A stretch of DNA of 64,000 bases from assembly GCA_037576215.1 (NCBI GenBank), contig JBANDB010000004.1, positions 434,001 to 498,000 on the forward strand. The letters run 5' to 3'. Numbering within the stretch: position 1 is the first letter of the stretch; each line of letters begins with the position of its first letter. The notes beneath the pieces were generated by a model. The model was given only the letters and a program-made list of their open reading frames with translations. It had not been told where the DNA came from and did not search any database. Source of the DNA: Armillaria gallica (Eukaryota; Basidiomycota; Agaricomycetes; Agaricales; Physalacriaceae). Of this stretch, positions 12,006 to 23,035 are shown in pieces. A program made the translations under genes and the position numbers.

Positions 12006-12875
12006 TCAAACCTGCTTGTAGAATGCCATTACGGGCTTTCTCCCACCGGTGGATGATGTCATGTCCACTTGATTAATCTCGCCTTCGTTGATTGCTGTTC
12101 TACCTTGGACATAACCATCGTTGAACCACACGTTGCCTGTTTCGTCCACATATCTCGCTGTGAAATGAGACGTTCCATAATAAATCACCCCGCTCAAGCA
12201 GTACATGGCAGAGTCGTCCTCCGATTGCAGTGTGAAGGTCTGTTCGGGATCTATATCGGTGCCCTCTATATAAACTGGAATCATTGCGGGGCATGTGTGG
12301 TAGCATTCCGTTTTTAGAGTGGCGCCTTCACATTCGCTGCAAACCATCCTAGAAGGGTAATATTGAGTCGATGTTAGATACTGGTCAATCGTATGTGGAG
12401 CTAGACTCTTCGACAATGACAAGGGCGTAATACCGCACGAATAGTAATGCACAGGTCTCATGATGTGGCCATTTATGCACTTGTTGCTTACAGTCATGAA
12501 TGGTGTCGAACAGTTGAACCACTCTTCTGTTATCGCCCCAGGGCTTGTTTCTTTGCCCCAAACGAACACGTTTGGATACTCTCTATGCAATTTACGTCTC
12601 CTGAAATCTCTCACCTGCTCCAACGAATACTTCCCTTCCATATGTAAGGTAAGTGACTGCGACAACTCTCCCAACCATTCCTGGTTAATATCGTTGAAGT
12701 GTTCTGCAAAGCGTACGGGATTGGACTTCCACATATTAGCCAGAACAAATATAACCGAATCATATGGACAGCTGTTGTTATACCACGCGCATCCACTGGG
12801 TACAAACACTCGAATCCCTCCGTTATCTGTCGATATGCGACTGATGCACCCCACTAACAAGGCGATGTGCTGCAT
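12006..12875 (-). CDS. Helitron ubiquitin-protease-like (USP-type) peptidase
   Basis: 289-residue open frame overlapping the end of the helicase frame by 22 nt. The order of motifs fits a papain-fold deubiquitinase. A Cys box NNSCPYDS has Cys36. Two Cys pairs (179/182 and 191/195) could bind zinc. A His box SHFTARY has His237, followed by W250 and Asp253 in WFNDG, and the protein ends in an AFYKQV strand like the FYER end of USP domains. The reaction, if active, would be cleavage of ubiquitin-like linkages; no activity is shown. In related fungal Helitron proteins this region lies C-terminal to the helicase, so a frameshift here may have split one polyprotein. The Met start was chosen for lack of anything upstream in frame. 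Confidence 0.6.
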   Translation of the reverse strand: MQHIALLVGCISRISTDNGGIRVFVPSGCAWYNNSCPYDSVIFVLANMWKSNPVRFAEHFNDINQEWLGELSQSLTLHMEGKYSLEQVRDFRRRKLHREYPNVFVWGKETSPGAITEEWFNCSTPFMTVSNKCINGHIMRPVHYYSCGITPLSLSKSLAPHTIDQYLTSTQYYPSRMVCSECEGATLKTECYHTCPAMIPVYIEGTDIDPEQTFTLQSEDDSAMYCLSGVIYYGTSHFTARYVDETGNVWFNDGYVQGRTAINEGEINQVDMTSSTGGRKPVMAFYKQV

Positions 12876-15053
12876 GATCGTTCCTTTCGTTTGCTTGGAC
12901 GACTGATAGGAGAAACGGGGCGTGACGCCGAAACAGCAGGTTCCGGAAACGACTCGGTCGGCGTTTCTACAATGGAAGGCCTCTTCTGAATGTTTTTATC
13001 TTCACGACGCAATATCCCAGATGGTAAATGTGGCATACATTTTATGTCCCACTCGAATTCACTACAGTCGACAGGACGAACAGGATCGTATGGACTCCAC
13101 GCGATAGCATGTTCTACGCTGGGTGGAACAAACGAATCGCCTACATCAGACTGAAATCTCGTCAGCAAATCGTACCTTCTCTCACCCACTACCGTACAGG
13201 GCAACGTACCGTTATATAGCAACAGGGTAATGTGATCCAGTAGTTCCAGCTCTCTGAATTCCTGCCACAAATGTCCGGAGCAACCTCCTTGTATCTTCCT
13301 CAGATCAAAAGCAGGTCGACACGGGTCCGTGAAATCGGGCAACAATAAGGTACCTTCTGCTGTGGCACTACAAGATAAAACAGTGTAATATGACTGATGG
13401 GATCTACAATTCATGAGGTCGACGGGATTCATATGGCGGGTCTTGCCCTGTGAACAATAATCGGTCATGGAGAAGTTGGGTATTATCTCAACCTGAGACC
13501 TGTTTATGGATATACTGGAATCGTCTTGTAACGAGCACAGGATAGCAGACGGTGTCCTTGTCAATGGGACGACGTTCATTGGTAGTTCCTTGAACTTTAA
13601 ATCCCTAGGAGGATTGCTGAGACGTACGAACAGGGTTTCCAACACTCTCTGACCCCGATTTCCGACACCCTCCACCCAAGAGTGTACAGTGCCTTCCTGG
13701 CCCTTTGTTATACACAACTCAGTCTCAGAATTTAATCTGATCATTATGGGTAGACCTTTGCATAGCGACAGTTTACCTGAGATATGCTTATTGTTGTCGC
13801 TGGGCTTGGCCTCCCAAAGAATACGCTGCATTCTGGCTGACAATTTACCTGTGGTATGTTTCTTCCTGGATCTCGCTGTCGTGGTCAGAGTCTCTGATAT
13901 GGTGTCGTCTGAGTAGAAATCCACCAACTCCTTACTTGTCTCCACGGCGAACCTGACAGAGCCTATTCGGTTGAACTCGTCTTTGTGCACGTTCAACCCT
14001 GTAATTATGGACACGTTCCGAAAGGTGGCGGATATTATGTCAGGAGTGCGGTCTGACACGTTACATACACGCGTACGGAGGAACCCTACATCGGCAGCGG
14101 TACACATCTTGTATTGCATGTTCGCCACTGCTGTCCTCATCTTGGCATCATCCGTGCTTTGCGTGTTTTGTCTCATTCTGTCTGAGGATGACCACCGTCA
14201 TCACTTGATGCCATATAGCTTTGCCGATAGCTGACTCTTGACCTTTTTTGTTAGTGGCGTACATCCCATTGTCAGGCCTGTACAATGCAGCGTTTTCAGA
14301 TCCTATAACTGGCGGCAACTGTGCGAAGTCTCCTGCAAAGATCATATTCATACCCCCGAAGGGTAGGTCTGCATTATTCGTGCACATCGCAAGTCTGGCA
14401 CTTATCTTATATAGGTCACTGCAAGAGAGCATGGAAACTTTGTCAAAAAATACATACTCGACACCATCCATTCTCTCTTTGACTTCGCCCAACGTCTTCT
14501 TACTTATCTCGCCCTTATTAAATTCATTTATTCCGAACATAAAGTGATAGGTTGAACCACCCACCAAAGAAGCAGCAGTACCTGTCGGTGCTACTCGGAT
14601 TAATCGGTGCGATTCGCCTAGGAGATCGAAGTATTTGATTAGAGCCCTCAACACTTGAGTTTTACCCGTGCCTCCCATGCCACCTATAAACATCCTGAGT
14701 TGCTCGGGAAGTGGACTCTCCGCATGTTGGGTAACTATACGAAATGCTCTCTCCTGTTCAGAATTTAATTTGAATTCTAAGACAATGGTATCAGCTACAC
14801 TACATCCATCGGCCGACGTGCCGGTACGTTCACGCTTAGTTAGGTGTTCTCGCATAAGAAATTCAGCCTGATCTATGTACCGTTTGCTGAACATCTTGTC
14901 AGTCTGATCCTGTCCGTCTCCTGTTGATCTTCTCTCAGCCAGCGTCTCTTCTCTAAGCTTGGTGACAGTGTCTTTCCAATCTGCTGCAGTACAGTGTATA
15001 TCTATAGAATTCACTTCGATCTGACTGAAGTCTGCCTTGGATGCATCCGGCAT
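12854..15053 (-). pseudogene. Helitron PIF1-type helicase, frameshifted
   Basis: Two overlapping frames, 15053-14148 and 14176-12854, together encode the helicase part of a Helitron transposase. The first has the Walker A motif GGMGGTGKTQ, an APTGTAA motif, FFDKVSM in the Walker B position, and GDFAQLPPV (motif III). The second has the downstream RecA-like region including CKGLPIMIRLN, the TKGQEGTV block and DYCSQGKTR. Around 14160 the expected ILRQNMRQ reads as ILRQN then a shifted frame, consistent with loss of 2 nt. The Walker B catalytic acid is replaced by Lys, so the ATPase should be dead. The amino-terminal Rep nuclease half is missing upstream of 15053. Confidence 0.82.
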
Positions 15054-15195
15054 GTGCGATTGTACCTGTCGGACTAGATCCCGACACCTACGAGGCTGCT
15101 GTGTTCATTGTCTTCGATGACATCGCGTCCCTTTTCAAGATCAGTTCTCTTACGTGTGTAACACTTATCTGTTTCTTCTCCCTCTCATTGTTGTA

Positions 15196-15510
15196 TCCGG
15201 TGTTGATACATGTGCAGGTCCCTGGTCGAGATGTTGGAGTTCTCGCATTATGGAGCGTTTGTTAACCCTGCTCGTGCTCCTCTTGGTACTATCTCTCTCA
15301 TGAATCGCAAGGCTAGTATTTCGAACGAGACGGCCGTGTGCCTCATGTCTGGAGTGGTTACCGAATGTCTGTTGTTCGATTCGGCTGTGCTTGGTATGTT
15401 TGCATACCTGTCGCTCTTTGTCTGATTGCTGACTGTACTTTTCCTCTTTGTTTATCGAAATGCAGGCGGATACCAAGGAGCTTTGGGTATACATGGTGGT
15501 AACTGAGAGC
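15196..15510 (+). other. Possible captured gene fragment inside the Helitron
   Basis: Plus-strand coding-like stretch opposite in orientation to the helicase. A frame from about 15211 is open through an intron-like GTATGTTTGC...ATGCAG (15395-15464). Removing that intron would continue the frame through GGYQGALGIHGGN to a stop. A possible acceptor ATGTGCAG lies just before 15211. The protein family is not recognised. It occupies the place where the Rep region should be, which fits gene capture or replacement, but chance openness cannot be excluded. Confidence 0.35.
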
Positions 15511-17705
15511 GATAGTGCTTCTCGACGAAGGGTATACTCAGGTGAGTTCATAAACGGGTATACCGCATCAAGCGCTAATGTTTCCCTCACGATCCTGCTC
15601 GAACGTCCACGACATATGATTGTATTCATCAAAAATGCGAGAAGGCCGCACTGAGAGCAACGGCGACTGTAGGGAGAATCGAAGGCAATGGCGACGGACC
15701 AGGACAACGGGTATTCAAGTGTAAGATATCATATATGGACGAAGAAGAGACAGATGAGTTGAGGAAGAAGAGAAGGGCAGCAGACGTCAATGAAGACGGA
15801 CGAGACGAAATGATGTAATAGTTAGAAACAACGAAGAATGTGTGTCGACTATGACGACGAAAAGGTGAAATTAAAAGGGAAAATGATTCCCAGGAAAATG
15901 ATGAATCTTTCCAAAAATTCCCACGGATGGCTCAGGTAGAAACCGGCGGCAAACGCCGTGTTGGACGATCAAAAAAGGGGTCTCAAGATTGGTATAATGA
16001 CCGAATTTCCTATATTCATAGGACTCGGAATGAGAGGATGGTGAACGCCAATGTCAGCTAAGGCGTCCATGAAGACTTGGTTCTGCTCCGTAGGCTTCTG
16101 AATATGTTCATCGTCAATGGAAGACAGAGTCATCAACAAGGCCTTTGAAAGCTTCCTCGAGAAATCCAGATGATGCTCTCCAAAGAGTCTGGATGGGAAC
16201 TTCCTGCGCAAAGCAGGGAACAGAATCTCCAACCAGAGGAGCGGTTCAATCCTACCACCAATATTGGGAATGTCCTTTGGAATCCACTGAGTAGTCCCAT
16301 CTTGGGTCAGTTCCATACAATCCATCAACATTCTGTCCTTCTCATCTCGTATTTCAGCCCAACGCAGGAAGAAAACTTTCTTCGCATGCACAATGTAGTC
16401 TTGGGATAATCCAGCAAGCGCATGGATAACGAGACGATGTATGGCCGAAGTCGATGATCTCTGGTACAACCAATGAAGTGCATCAACTTCGTTTTCAATA
16501 CATGATTTATGTGCAGCATAAATCTCAAAAGCCTGCACCTTATTGACTTCAGAGAGACTCTTGACTTCCAGCGATGAAGTCAGCCCGAGGACTGCGGCAA
16601 TGTGTGACCTTTCGCAGGCAGCAAATGCCCTAAAAGTGTCAAGGGGCATTTTCCATAGAGACTCTGGGTCAGCTATCCGGGTTATGGGGAGGAAGAAGTA
16701 GAAGAATAGACCGAGAGGGAATATGATGAACAGCGGAATGGATTTGAAACCCTGGGATACGGAGATTACAAGGCCTATCGAAAATGTGATGAGGGAAAAA
16801 TGCGACAGGAGTTGTATGATGGTAATAGAGCGGCGGATGTTCCATTTGATAAAGTGTTTGTAACGTAAATGTCGAGTATGGGCATGAACTTTGAGTTCTC
16901 CGGGGATGGGTGACACATCCTCGCAATACCGTGCATTGACAAGAATGGCAAAAAATGCAGTTGCAAGACTAAGAGAAAAACTTGTCAACCAGAGCACATT
17001 TATGACCTGATCAATCGTGGCCAGAATAAAAGGAGCGGTAGGGTCAGTGCCAGAAGTGGTGATATCATCAAGGGGAGTGCCATTAGCTAGCGCGCGTTCT
17101 ATACTGATCTGGTCGAACAGCAGAAAAGCAGACATTGCCTCATAGTCTGGCTCTAAGTTTTCTGATGATAATGGAAGGAAGTTGCTGACAACTGAGCAGA
17201 ATAGTCCTGCCTCTGAAAGAAAATATAATTAAGGGATGTAACACATGTCTGACTGAAACTACTCACGAAAAGTAGGAGCCTATTCACTTCTGCTCTCTGT
17301 TTTTCAAGCATATTGGTGTCGCAACTCTTGCCTTCATCCAAATAGGCCTGCCAAACACTTGATGTTGGCCCTGCTTCTTCGAAAGGTGGACTCAGCGGAT
17401 ACTTTCCAGAATCACCTGATTTTGGTTGTGAGGACAGATGTAATGCTGCAGGATGTATGCATACCAATTGTCGCTGCGACCTGGGGGCTCTGAGGCTTCC
17501 TACGTGGAGGAGGAGGCATTGGGGAAGGTATAGTCATGCCTTCCCCTGTCGTACTGGCCTGATACGCTGATGAATGGGAATATTCAGCCTGGTCCAATGA
17601 ATCTTGGGAGCATCGCCGTGAGTCAATCGATTCATCAGCAATTCCCGTCTCTTCCTCATTGGAATCAGGATCCTGTAAGTTGTTGTCTTGAGTGTCGGAG
17701 GACAT

Positions 17706-20020
17706 ATCGCGCTCTATGATGAGCAATCGCTGAACAAGAGAGTAGATACTGCAAGAAGAAGGCGATGGGTAACAAAGCGACTGTAATCTCCGAGCCCGCA
17801 TGTTCATATATCAAGTAATATGGAACCATGGAGTTTATGGCAGTTTACCAAACCAGCAAGTACCAATGAAGCGGATGAACAGCAGAACCATAATCATCCA
17901 CGAGAAACAAGCTGTGATGCATGGACAATTGTTAAGCTCCAGGTCTTATGGCTGCGAGCATGGGAACAAATGGAAGCGACGTACAGCAAGCAAAAACGAG
18001 TGATGTGTGATATCTCTCTTCCTCCTCCCTTAGATCTGAACGATTCTGGGTCTAGCATTCCTGAAACAAGATATTATTGGAATATCACACTATCCATCAG
18101 ATGGTGCGCCCTTCCAGAGTGAAGAGGTAATTGAACGATTATTCGAACCAGACGAAGCATCACCTTGTGTATGAAATGCATGACTGATCTAAAATAAGCA
18201 TATTGGATTGCTTCTGAGAGAATCCCTCGATCTACACCAATGACCATTCAGCGAGCCCTGAGTATTTCTATAACTTCGGTTATCTGGTGACCAAATCTCT
18301 GCAAAGCGAAGGGCAATGTTCCTTACGAACTTCTCCAGTATCATGACGGAAACTGTGTAGTTTGTCACGTGAGTTCGGTTTCAGCAAGCTTCTTATGTCC
18401 AATTTTTACGGTCTAAACTAACAATATTCTCTGGTGTCACGCAGGATGCTAATGTACACGGACATGATTCCATATATCTATTCCTTTACATTCCAAGTGA
18501 ACATCGAGATCCTCATTTCCATAACCCAAAGGGCAAAACCCTTTGCCTCAGAATACTCATGCTCAGATAAAAGAACGTCAAGATCCATTATAGGAAGACA
18601 TTCGAGGTGCATACTTCATCAATATCAAGACCAGGATTCATTGGCACTTTCAGTTCAGATGAAGATCAAAACGTGTTTTGTAAGCAAATAGCAAGTAGCG
18701 AGAAGTAGACACAGACTACATGGTGTTAGATCTGTCATGAATGCACAATTTTGGTAGGATCGAATCGGTATAAGCGGAAAATGTGAGTCTAGCGAGATGA
18801 GTAAAGGCAGAGGGTGACAGCATACAATCAGTGTGGAACAGCCATACCATGAGTGCAAGGAGAGATCACGCGCCCCCAGCAAATCAGTTCTTGCAGATAT
18901 CGCCTTGAAAAGAGAATGTCACCTCATAGCTAAGCCTGACACCGCGACGAGCCGCTTAGACTCAGAAGCATGGCAGAACTGTTAATAAATATTGACAACA
19001 TAAGAACAAAGAATGGAAGCAACTGATCTAGAGAACACCGAAGCTCGCTCGGGTGCTCAAAGTAACAAGAAGAGTATCAAGGTCCATTGCGTGATGGCGT
19101 GATCCCCAGAATTGTTGTCGCAAGATGCACATAGATGTACCAGAGAATCCCGGTCTGGTGAGGAGGGGTCTGTAACTAGGAATAGGTTTGAATTCTTGCC
19201 AGAAGTTTGTGAGTTGATGAATGTAGATTGGTCACTGGTCACCTCTGAATGTTGGATTACGTTTCCATTGTATACAAAGATAGACCTCGTCTTCCTCGAT
19301 ATCTAACGATCATGCACAGCAATACCAGTGATTCCAAGGCGCCAGAAGGTCATGCAAGTGCCAGTTAGTATAATTTTGGAATGACCGCAAGGAACTGAAT
19401 AGTCTAGGCATTCAAATATGATTGAGACGAGGCGAAGGCACTGAGCAAGTCCGACAGCATGAGAACATGGCTGATTAGGATCGAGCGCCGTTTCCACAAA
19501 GATATTCGAGAGCGTGGAAGGTAGAACTGGCTGGTATAGCTACTTCACTGCAGTATTCTGTTGGTGGAAAAACGGAGAAGTGAAATGCAGATAAATGGAT
19601 GAAAGAAATACGGAAGTGATAGTGCAACTTTTCAAGTCTTGAAGCTACTTTGTTCCAAATGCTTGAGTGTGAAGCTACAAATTTCTGAGGGACTTGCGGG
19701 AGATGCTTGGACTGACAATGAAACTACGCACATGCCACATACCAGGTCCATTTTTGTTGTAAATATAACAGTGGGAGGCTTGCAGTAGGTAAATATACTG
19801 AATTTTTAGCTACTAGAGCTTGGAACGAGCTCCTTAAATACTACAGAATGTATCTAGAATATTCTACTAAAGTAACTAAAAATATCCAAGTATCGTGACA
19901 AATGAGTAAGCCGAATGTTCGGGAATCTTCCGGCATCAGCTTGAAGTTGCAAATCTCAACAATTTTCAACACGTAAGAGTGAGTAAGATTCACCAAAACG
20001 AGGATGTGCGAAGGCAAAAG
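17706..20020. other. Module 2 spacer, alpha-type
   Basis: Upstream flank of the DUF6535 gene. Similarity to the other alpha spacers (modules 3, 5, 7) runs through most of it: 18030-18180, 18430-18720 (matching 60110-60310), 19090-19560 (matching 28200-28620 and 42640-43060). A segment of about 200 bp at 19757-19965 is absent from modules 3 and 5. A short minus-strand coding-like element ends the spacer (see 19690-20070). Confidence 0.5.
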
Positions 20021-20070
20021 TGGCGCCACGGGCAGATCGGATCAGGCCGGCTATGTGCATCAGGCACCTT
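19690..20070 (-). other. Conserved minus-strand element, module 2 copy
   Basis: Begins with an ATG at about 20058 and the peptide MHIAGLIRSARGATFAFAHP, closely matching stretches at 28900, 43325 and 60927. The downstream GT...TCAG intron-like block (GTATGTGGCATGTGCG) and a following TCCAAGCATCTCCCGC are also shared, but here they are separated from the first part by about 200 bp of extra sequence. Function unknown; it could be an untranslated leader instead of a gene. Confidence 0.3.
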
Positions 20071-21650
20071 CCTTTTCGAAACTTGGAATTGGACCCTCAT
20101 CGAGTCTTCACCTGTTCCCTCTATGATCCTCTCATTCCTCCCACTGATATCACTCGCTCTACTCTCTCTGTACCGCGCTCCTCATCACAGGGCACTACGC
20201 CAATTCTCTTACTCGGCGATACTCATCCGTCCGATGCCAGACGAGCATTGTCTCACTCCAATTTCGCATGCCTCCGCTGTCGCCGCTCCTGCCTACTTCA
20301 ACGCCGACTCAAGATACGTTCACGCATACTGCTGATACTCTGCTCCCCAGTCTTACCACTCTCCGAAACCCTCCGCATCGTGTCATTATCCTCGCACCCT
20401 CTCGTCCTCTTATTGACGCGTCTATCACCTCATACCCCGCGTACTTGCACGCACGGACAACCTCCGCCCACTCTCGCTCCCTTCCTTTGATATACACATC
20501 CTACGCCATCACTCTGCCCTTGGATTACCCCATATCGAGTTCGGGAACACACATCTCTCCGAGCAGGCCGATGCTGAGTTCCTCATGTCGCTCGATGGCC
20601 AGACTAATGTTGTCTCCCTCCGATTCCCCATTCCTCGTAGATGATGACGATGACAATGCGTCGCCACCTACGCCACTGCCCACCACCCCTACGAGTACCC
20701 GCCTTCTCTCCGCGCCCACCATGCCAAGCGAACCATTTCAATTTCCCATGCTTCCGCTATCGCCGCTCCCGCCGACTCCAACGCGGACTCGGGACACGCT
20801 CACGCATAACGCCGAGACTCTGCTCCCTAATCTTACGACCCTCCAAGGCCCTCCACGTCTTGCCGTTCTCCTCGCGCCTTCTCGACCTCTAATTGATGCG
20901 TCTATAATTATTTCAATGCCAATCTATGCCAGAGTTCGATCTACGACCACGTTTGAGTCCCTCCCTCCCTCTGTTCGCCGTCTCCGCTTTTCGTTTAAGT
21001 CTGTGGGTAAGCGCACGGAGGAAAAGATACTTCGCAGCAGCATCGTTGTATGCCCTAACATCGAAGAACTGGAAATAGAGGGCGAAGGTGGCGAGGAGTG
21101 CTGGTGCTCCATCGTCCCTCACTTCATGTCTCTTCGAGCCCTGGTCATGCTTATACCCGGGACGGCGCAAGTGAAAACAGCGAAGGAAGAGCTCGATGAG
21201 GGGTTCCCCCTCCCGAAACGGGACAGAACACGTTCGACATTGTCAACCACCAGCCACTCCATAGTCGTCAGCGAACGAGCGCGCAGCTCGTCTCGCCAAC
21301 GCGTGCTCCGCCCTCCAACGCGTCGTCTTCCCAAACGGCGTACAGTGGCGCCGTCCATCTCCCCCTCTCCCCCGCTCCCGATCCTCTCCATGTCTCCCAT
21401 TCGATGATCTCTTCGTGAAGAAGATCGATCGGGATGTTCCTCCGCCGCCTCCTAGGAAAGTCGTCCCTTTGACGGAGCAAAGGATCATGAAGAGAGAGCA
21501 GTGCTTCGACCTCAACGAGAGCGATGACGACGATGATTGCCTGTTCTTTAAACCGAGTTTGAGAGTGGAAAGCAGTCCAATACAAAGTTGTCATGAACAG
21601 GTAGTGTGGTTGACGTTCGAGGTGCAGGGACGATGGTGATAGCGCTGGTG
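20020..21650 (+). CDS. Module 2 LRR-like gene, longest open copy
   Basis: A 379-codon frame (20268-21407) carries the core of the family: leucine-rich blocks LLPNLTTLQGPPRL, LAPSRPLIDAS, SLPPSVRRLRFSF, then IVVCPNIEELEIEGEGGEECW and SLRALVM. The C-terminal block (KKIDRDV, proline run, EQRIMKREQCFDLNE, aspartate run) follows in another frame at 21415-21639, so either an intron or a frameshift separates them. The block LLPNLTT...SRPLIDAS is present twice (about 20340-20430 and 20820-20910), unlike other modules. Leucine spacing resembles basidiomycete LRR/F-box tails; no F-box was found, and the true start is unclear. Possibly expressed, possibly decaying. Confidence 0.5.
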
Positions 21651-22760
21651 TAGTGATAAGGTACGTGTCTTTTCCGCCGTCCTTGCTATTCAAGATCCTC
21701 ATTTTACTTCCTAGATCCTTTGGCCTTGCCTTCGTTTGGATCCCGCTTCATGTATATATCCTTATCTGTATTTATCCCTACCTTCACTGTCCCACTCATG
21801 GGTTTATACCCAAATGCAATTCTTCATGGACACAGATTATTCGTCCTGATCCAGTCAGCGAAATGGGTCTCCGTACCAAAGTAAAAAGCCTCCACACACG
21901 CATAAGAATCTGCGCCGGTCAGGGGAGTGTGGTTACTTTCGGTTCTACGCTCATCTTCTTGCTAGGATATTTTTGCCCATATCAGCGCAGCCATCGTTCA
22001 TGTATCCTCCTGGCATCCGGTTGGGATTTCGAGCAACGGAGAACAGCGTTTCCACCTCAACGACAGCGACGATTCTTTAAACCGAGTCCTAGAACGGAGA
22101 GTATTTCGATACAACGTTGTCACGAACAAATCGACGTTAACGTTCACGGTGCTGAGAAGATGGTGTAGCGTTAGGTACGTGTCTTCTTCTCTGTTCTTGC
22201 TGTTCAAACTCAAAACGTTCTTTTGTAGGTCGTCGTCATCGGGGCAAATCGATCTACTCTCAATTCATGTATATATCTTTATCTGCGACTCGTGGATCTA
22301 TACCTATTTATATTCGTTGCTCCCTTCTTTCTCAATGTTAACGTTACCCTTCAACATCTCAATTGGTTCAAAAGAATTCGTGCTTGTCCGGCGATCGTTC
22401 GAGAATTTCTCGCTGCTACCCGTGTCGTGTCGGAAGATATGATGACCTGCACGTCAGCTGTTCATTAATGAGTCCAAGCTGCTATCATCGTCGACGATGA
22501 TGGCAGTATAAGTTCACATCTTATTAGAGCGAATTCTTCTTCCTACCAATAGCAGGCTGTCAACGAAACAATGTTCAAGCAACTATCGAGGTTACGAGGT
22601 CGAAGTTCAGGGTACTGAGAGTAGGGTCAAGTTGAAGGTGCAATGTTTGGTACGTGTCCGCTTTCCCATCTTGCTTTTCGAATTCTCGTTCCTAATAAGT
22701 GATACCTCGTAGACTATTTGAGGCTATCGGTAATGCGCCTTGTTGGACTCCCCGCTCATA
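21490..22760 (+). repeat. Repeated LRR-like 3'-exon cassette (three copies)
   Basis: The last coding block of the LRR-like gene plus the following intron recurs three times: about 21490-21717, 22040-22230 and a worn copy 22560-22712. Each has the CGTTGTCACGAACA-like region, then a donor GGTACGTGTC followed by a pyrimidine-rich stretch and an acceptor near TCGTAG. Module 6 has a second copy at 55410-55610. Confidence 0.55.
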
Positions 22761-23035
22761 ATGAATTCCACGTAGAATTTATCGCTGTCACACCATCTCT
22801 CATGAATCGAAATTTAATTCCATGTTATGTTCCGTTTCGTTTACACCTGCGGCAATAAAGAACCTCATAATAACTTGTTCAAGAACATTCCTCCCAATCC
22901 GGTTCGTAAATATTCTACCACAAAAAATTTCAATACTTCTGACTCATATCCAACACATTATACAATGAATGGGAAAGACTGACAGAAACAAATAGACTCG
23001 GTTCTCCATCATACAATTCCACACGCAGGATCAGG
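22761..23035. other. Gap between modules 2 and 3
   Basis: No gene seen. It holds the downstream flank of the module 3 DUF6535 gene, with some similarity to 56210-56330. Confidence 0.4.

Larger units (their letters stand above)
11906..16030 (-). mobile_element. Helitron, 4125 bp, internally deleted
   Basis: On the minus strand the element starts TTCCGAGTCC (16030) and ends GCTAG (11906), inserted between host A (16031) and host T (11905) with no duplication, the Helitron hallmark. The 5' tip contains GAGTCCTATG (16026-16017). Its inverted complement CATAGGACTC lies at 11955-11946, about 40 bp inside the 3' end, an asymmetric terminal inverted repeat as reported for fungal Helitron2-type elements. 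The first 30 bases can also fold (TCCTAT-GAAT-ATAGGA). The cargo is a helicase and a peptidase-like region; no Rep/HUH nuclease region is present, so it is non-autonomous. Confidence 0.9.
10498..17705 (-). pseudogene. Module 2 DUF6535 gene split by a Helitron
   Basis: The two halves are one gene. Reading on the minus strand: exon 1 17705-17465, exon 2 17415-17267 (149 nt), exon 3a 17210-16031, Helitron 16030-11906, exon 3b 11905-10654, intron 10653-10603, exon 4 10602-10498 (105 nt, as in the module 5 gene). Exon 3a ends in the codons for HHPLI and exon 3b resumes at WKKLLD, exactly where intact copies read HHPLIWKKLLDRY. Exon phases match the intact copies. The usual start ATG is ATA here, with an in-frame ATG four codons downstream (17703-17705). 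A 1-nt deletion near 11228 breaks exon 3b. The N-terminal part keeps the DUF6535 membrane domain. The open frame running on to 15969 reads into transposon DNA. Confidence 0.9.

Noticed and set aside
12460..12906. 148-codon plus-strand frame opposite the peptidase
   Set aside because: Antisense shadow of the Helitron peptidase frame; no family features.
15165..15707. 180-codon minus-strand frame in the Helitron
   Set aside because: No recognisable domain, and the opposite strand has a better splice-consistent reading.
15969..16030. C-terminal tail of the frame ending at 15969
   Set aside because: These residues are encoded by Helitron DNA after the insertion point, not by the DUF6535 gene.
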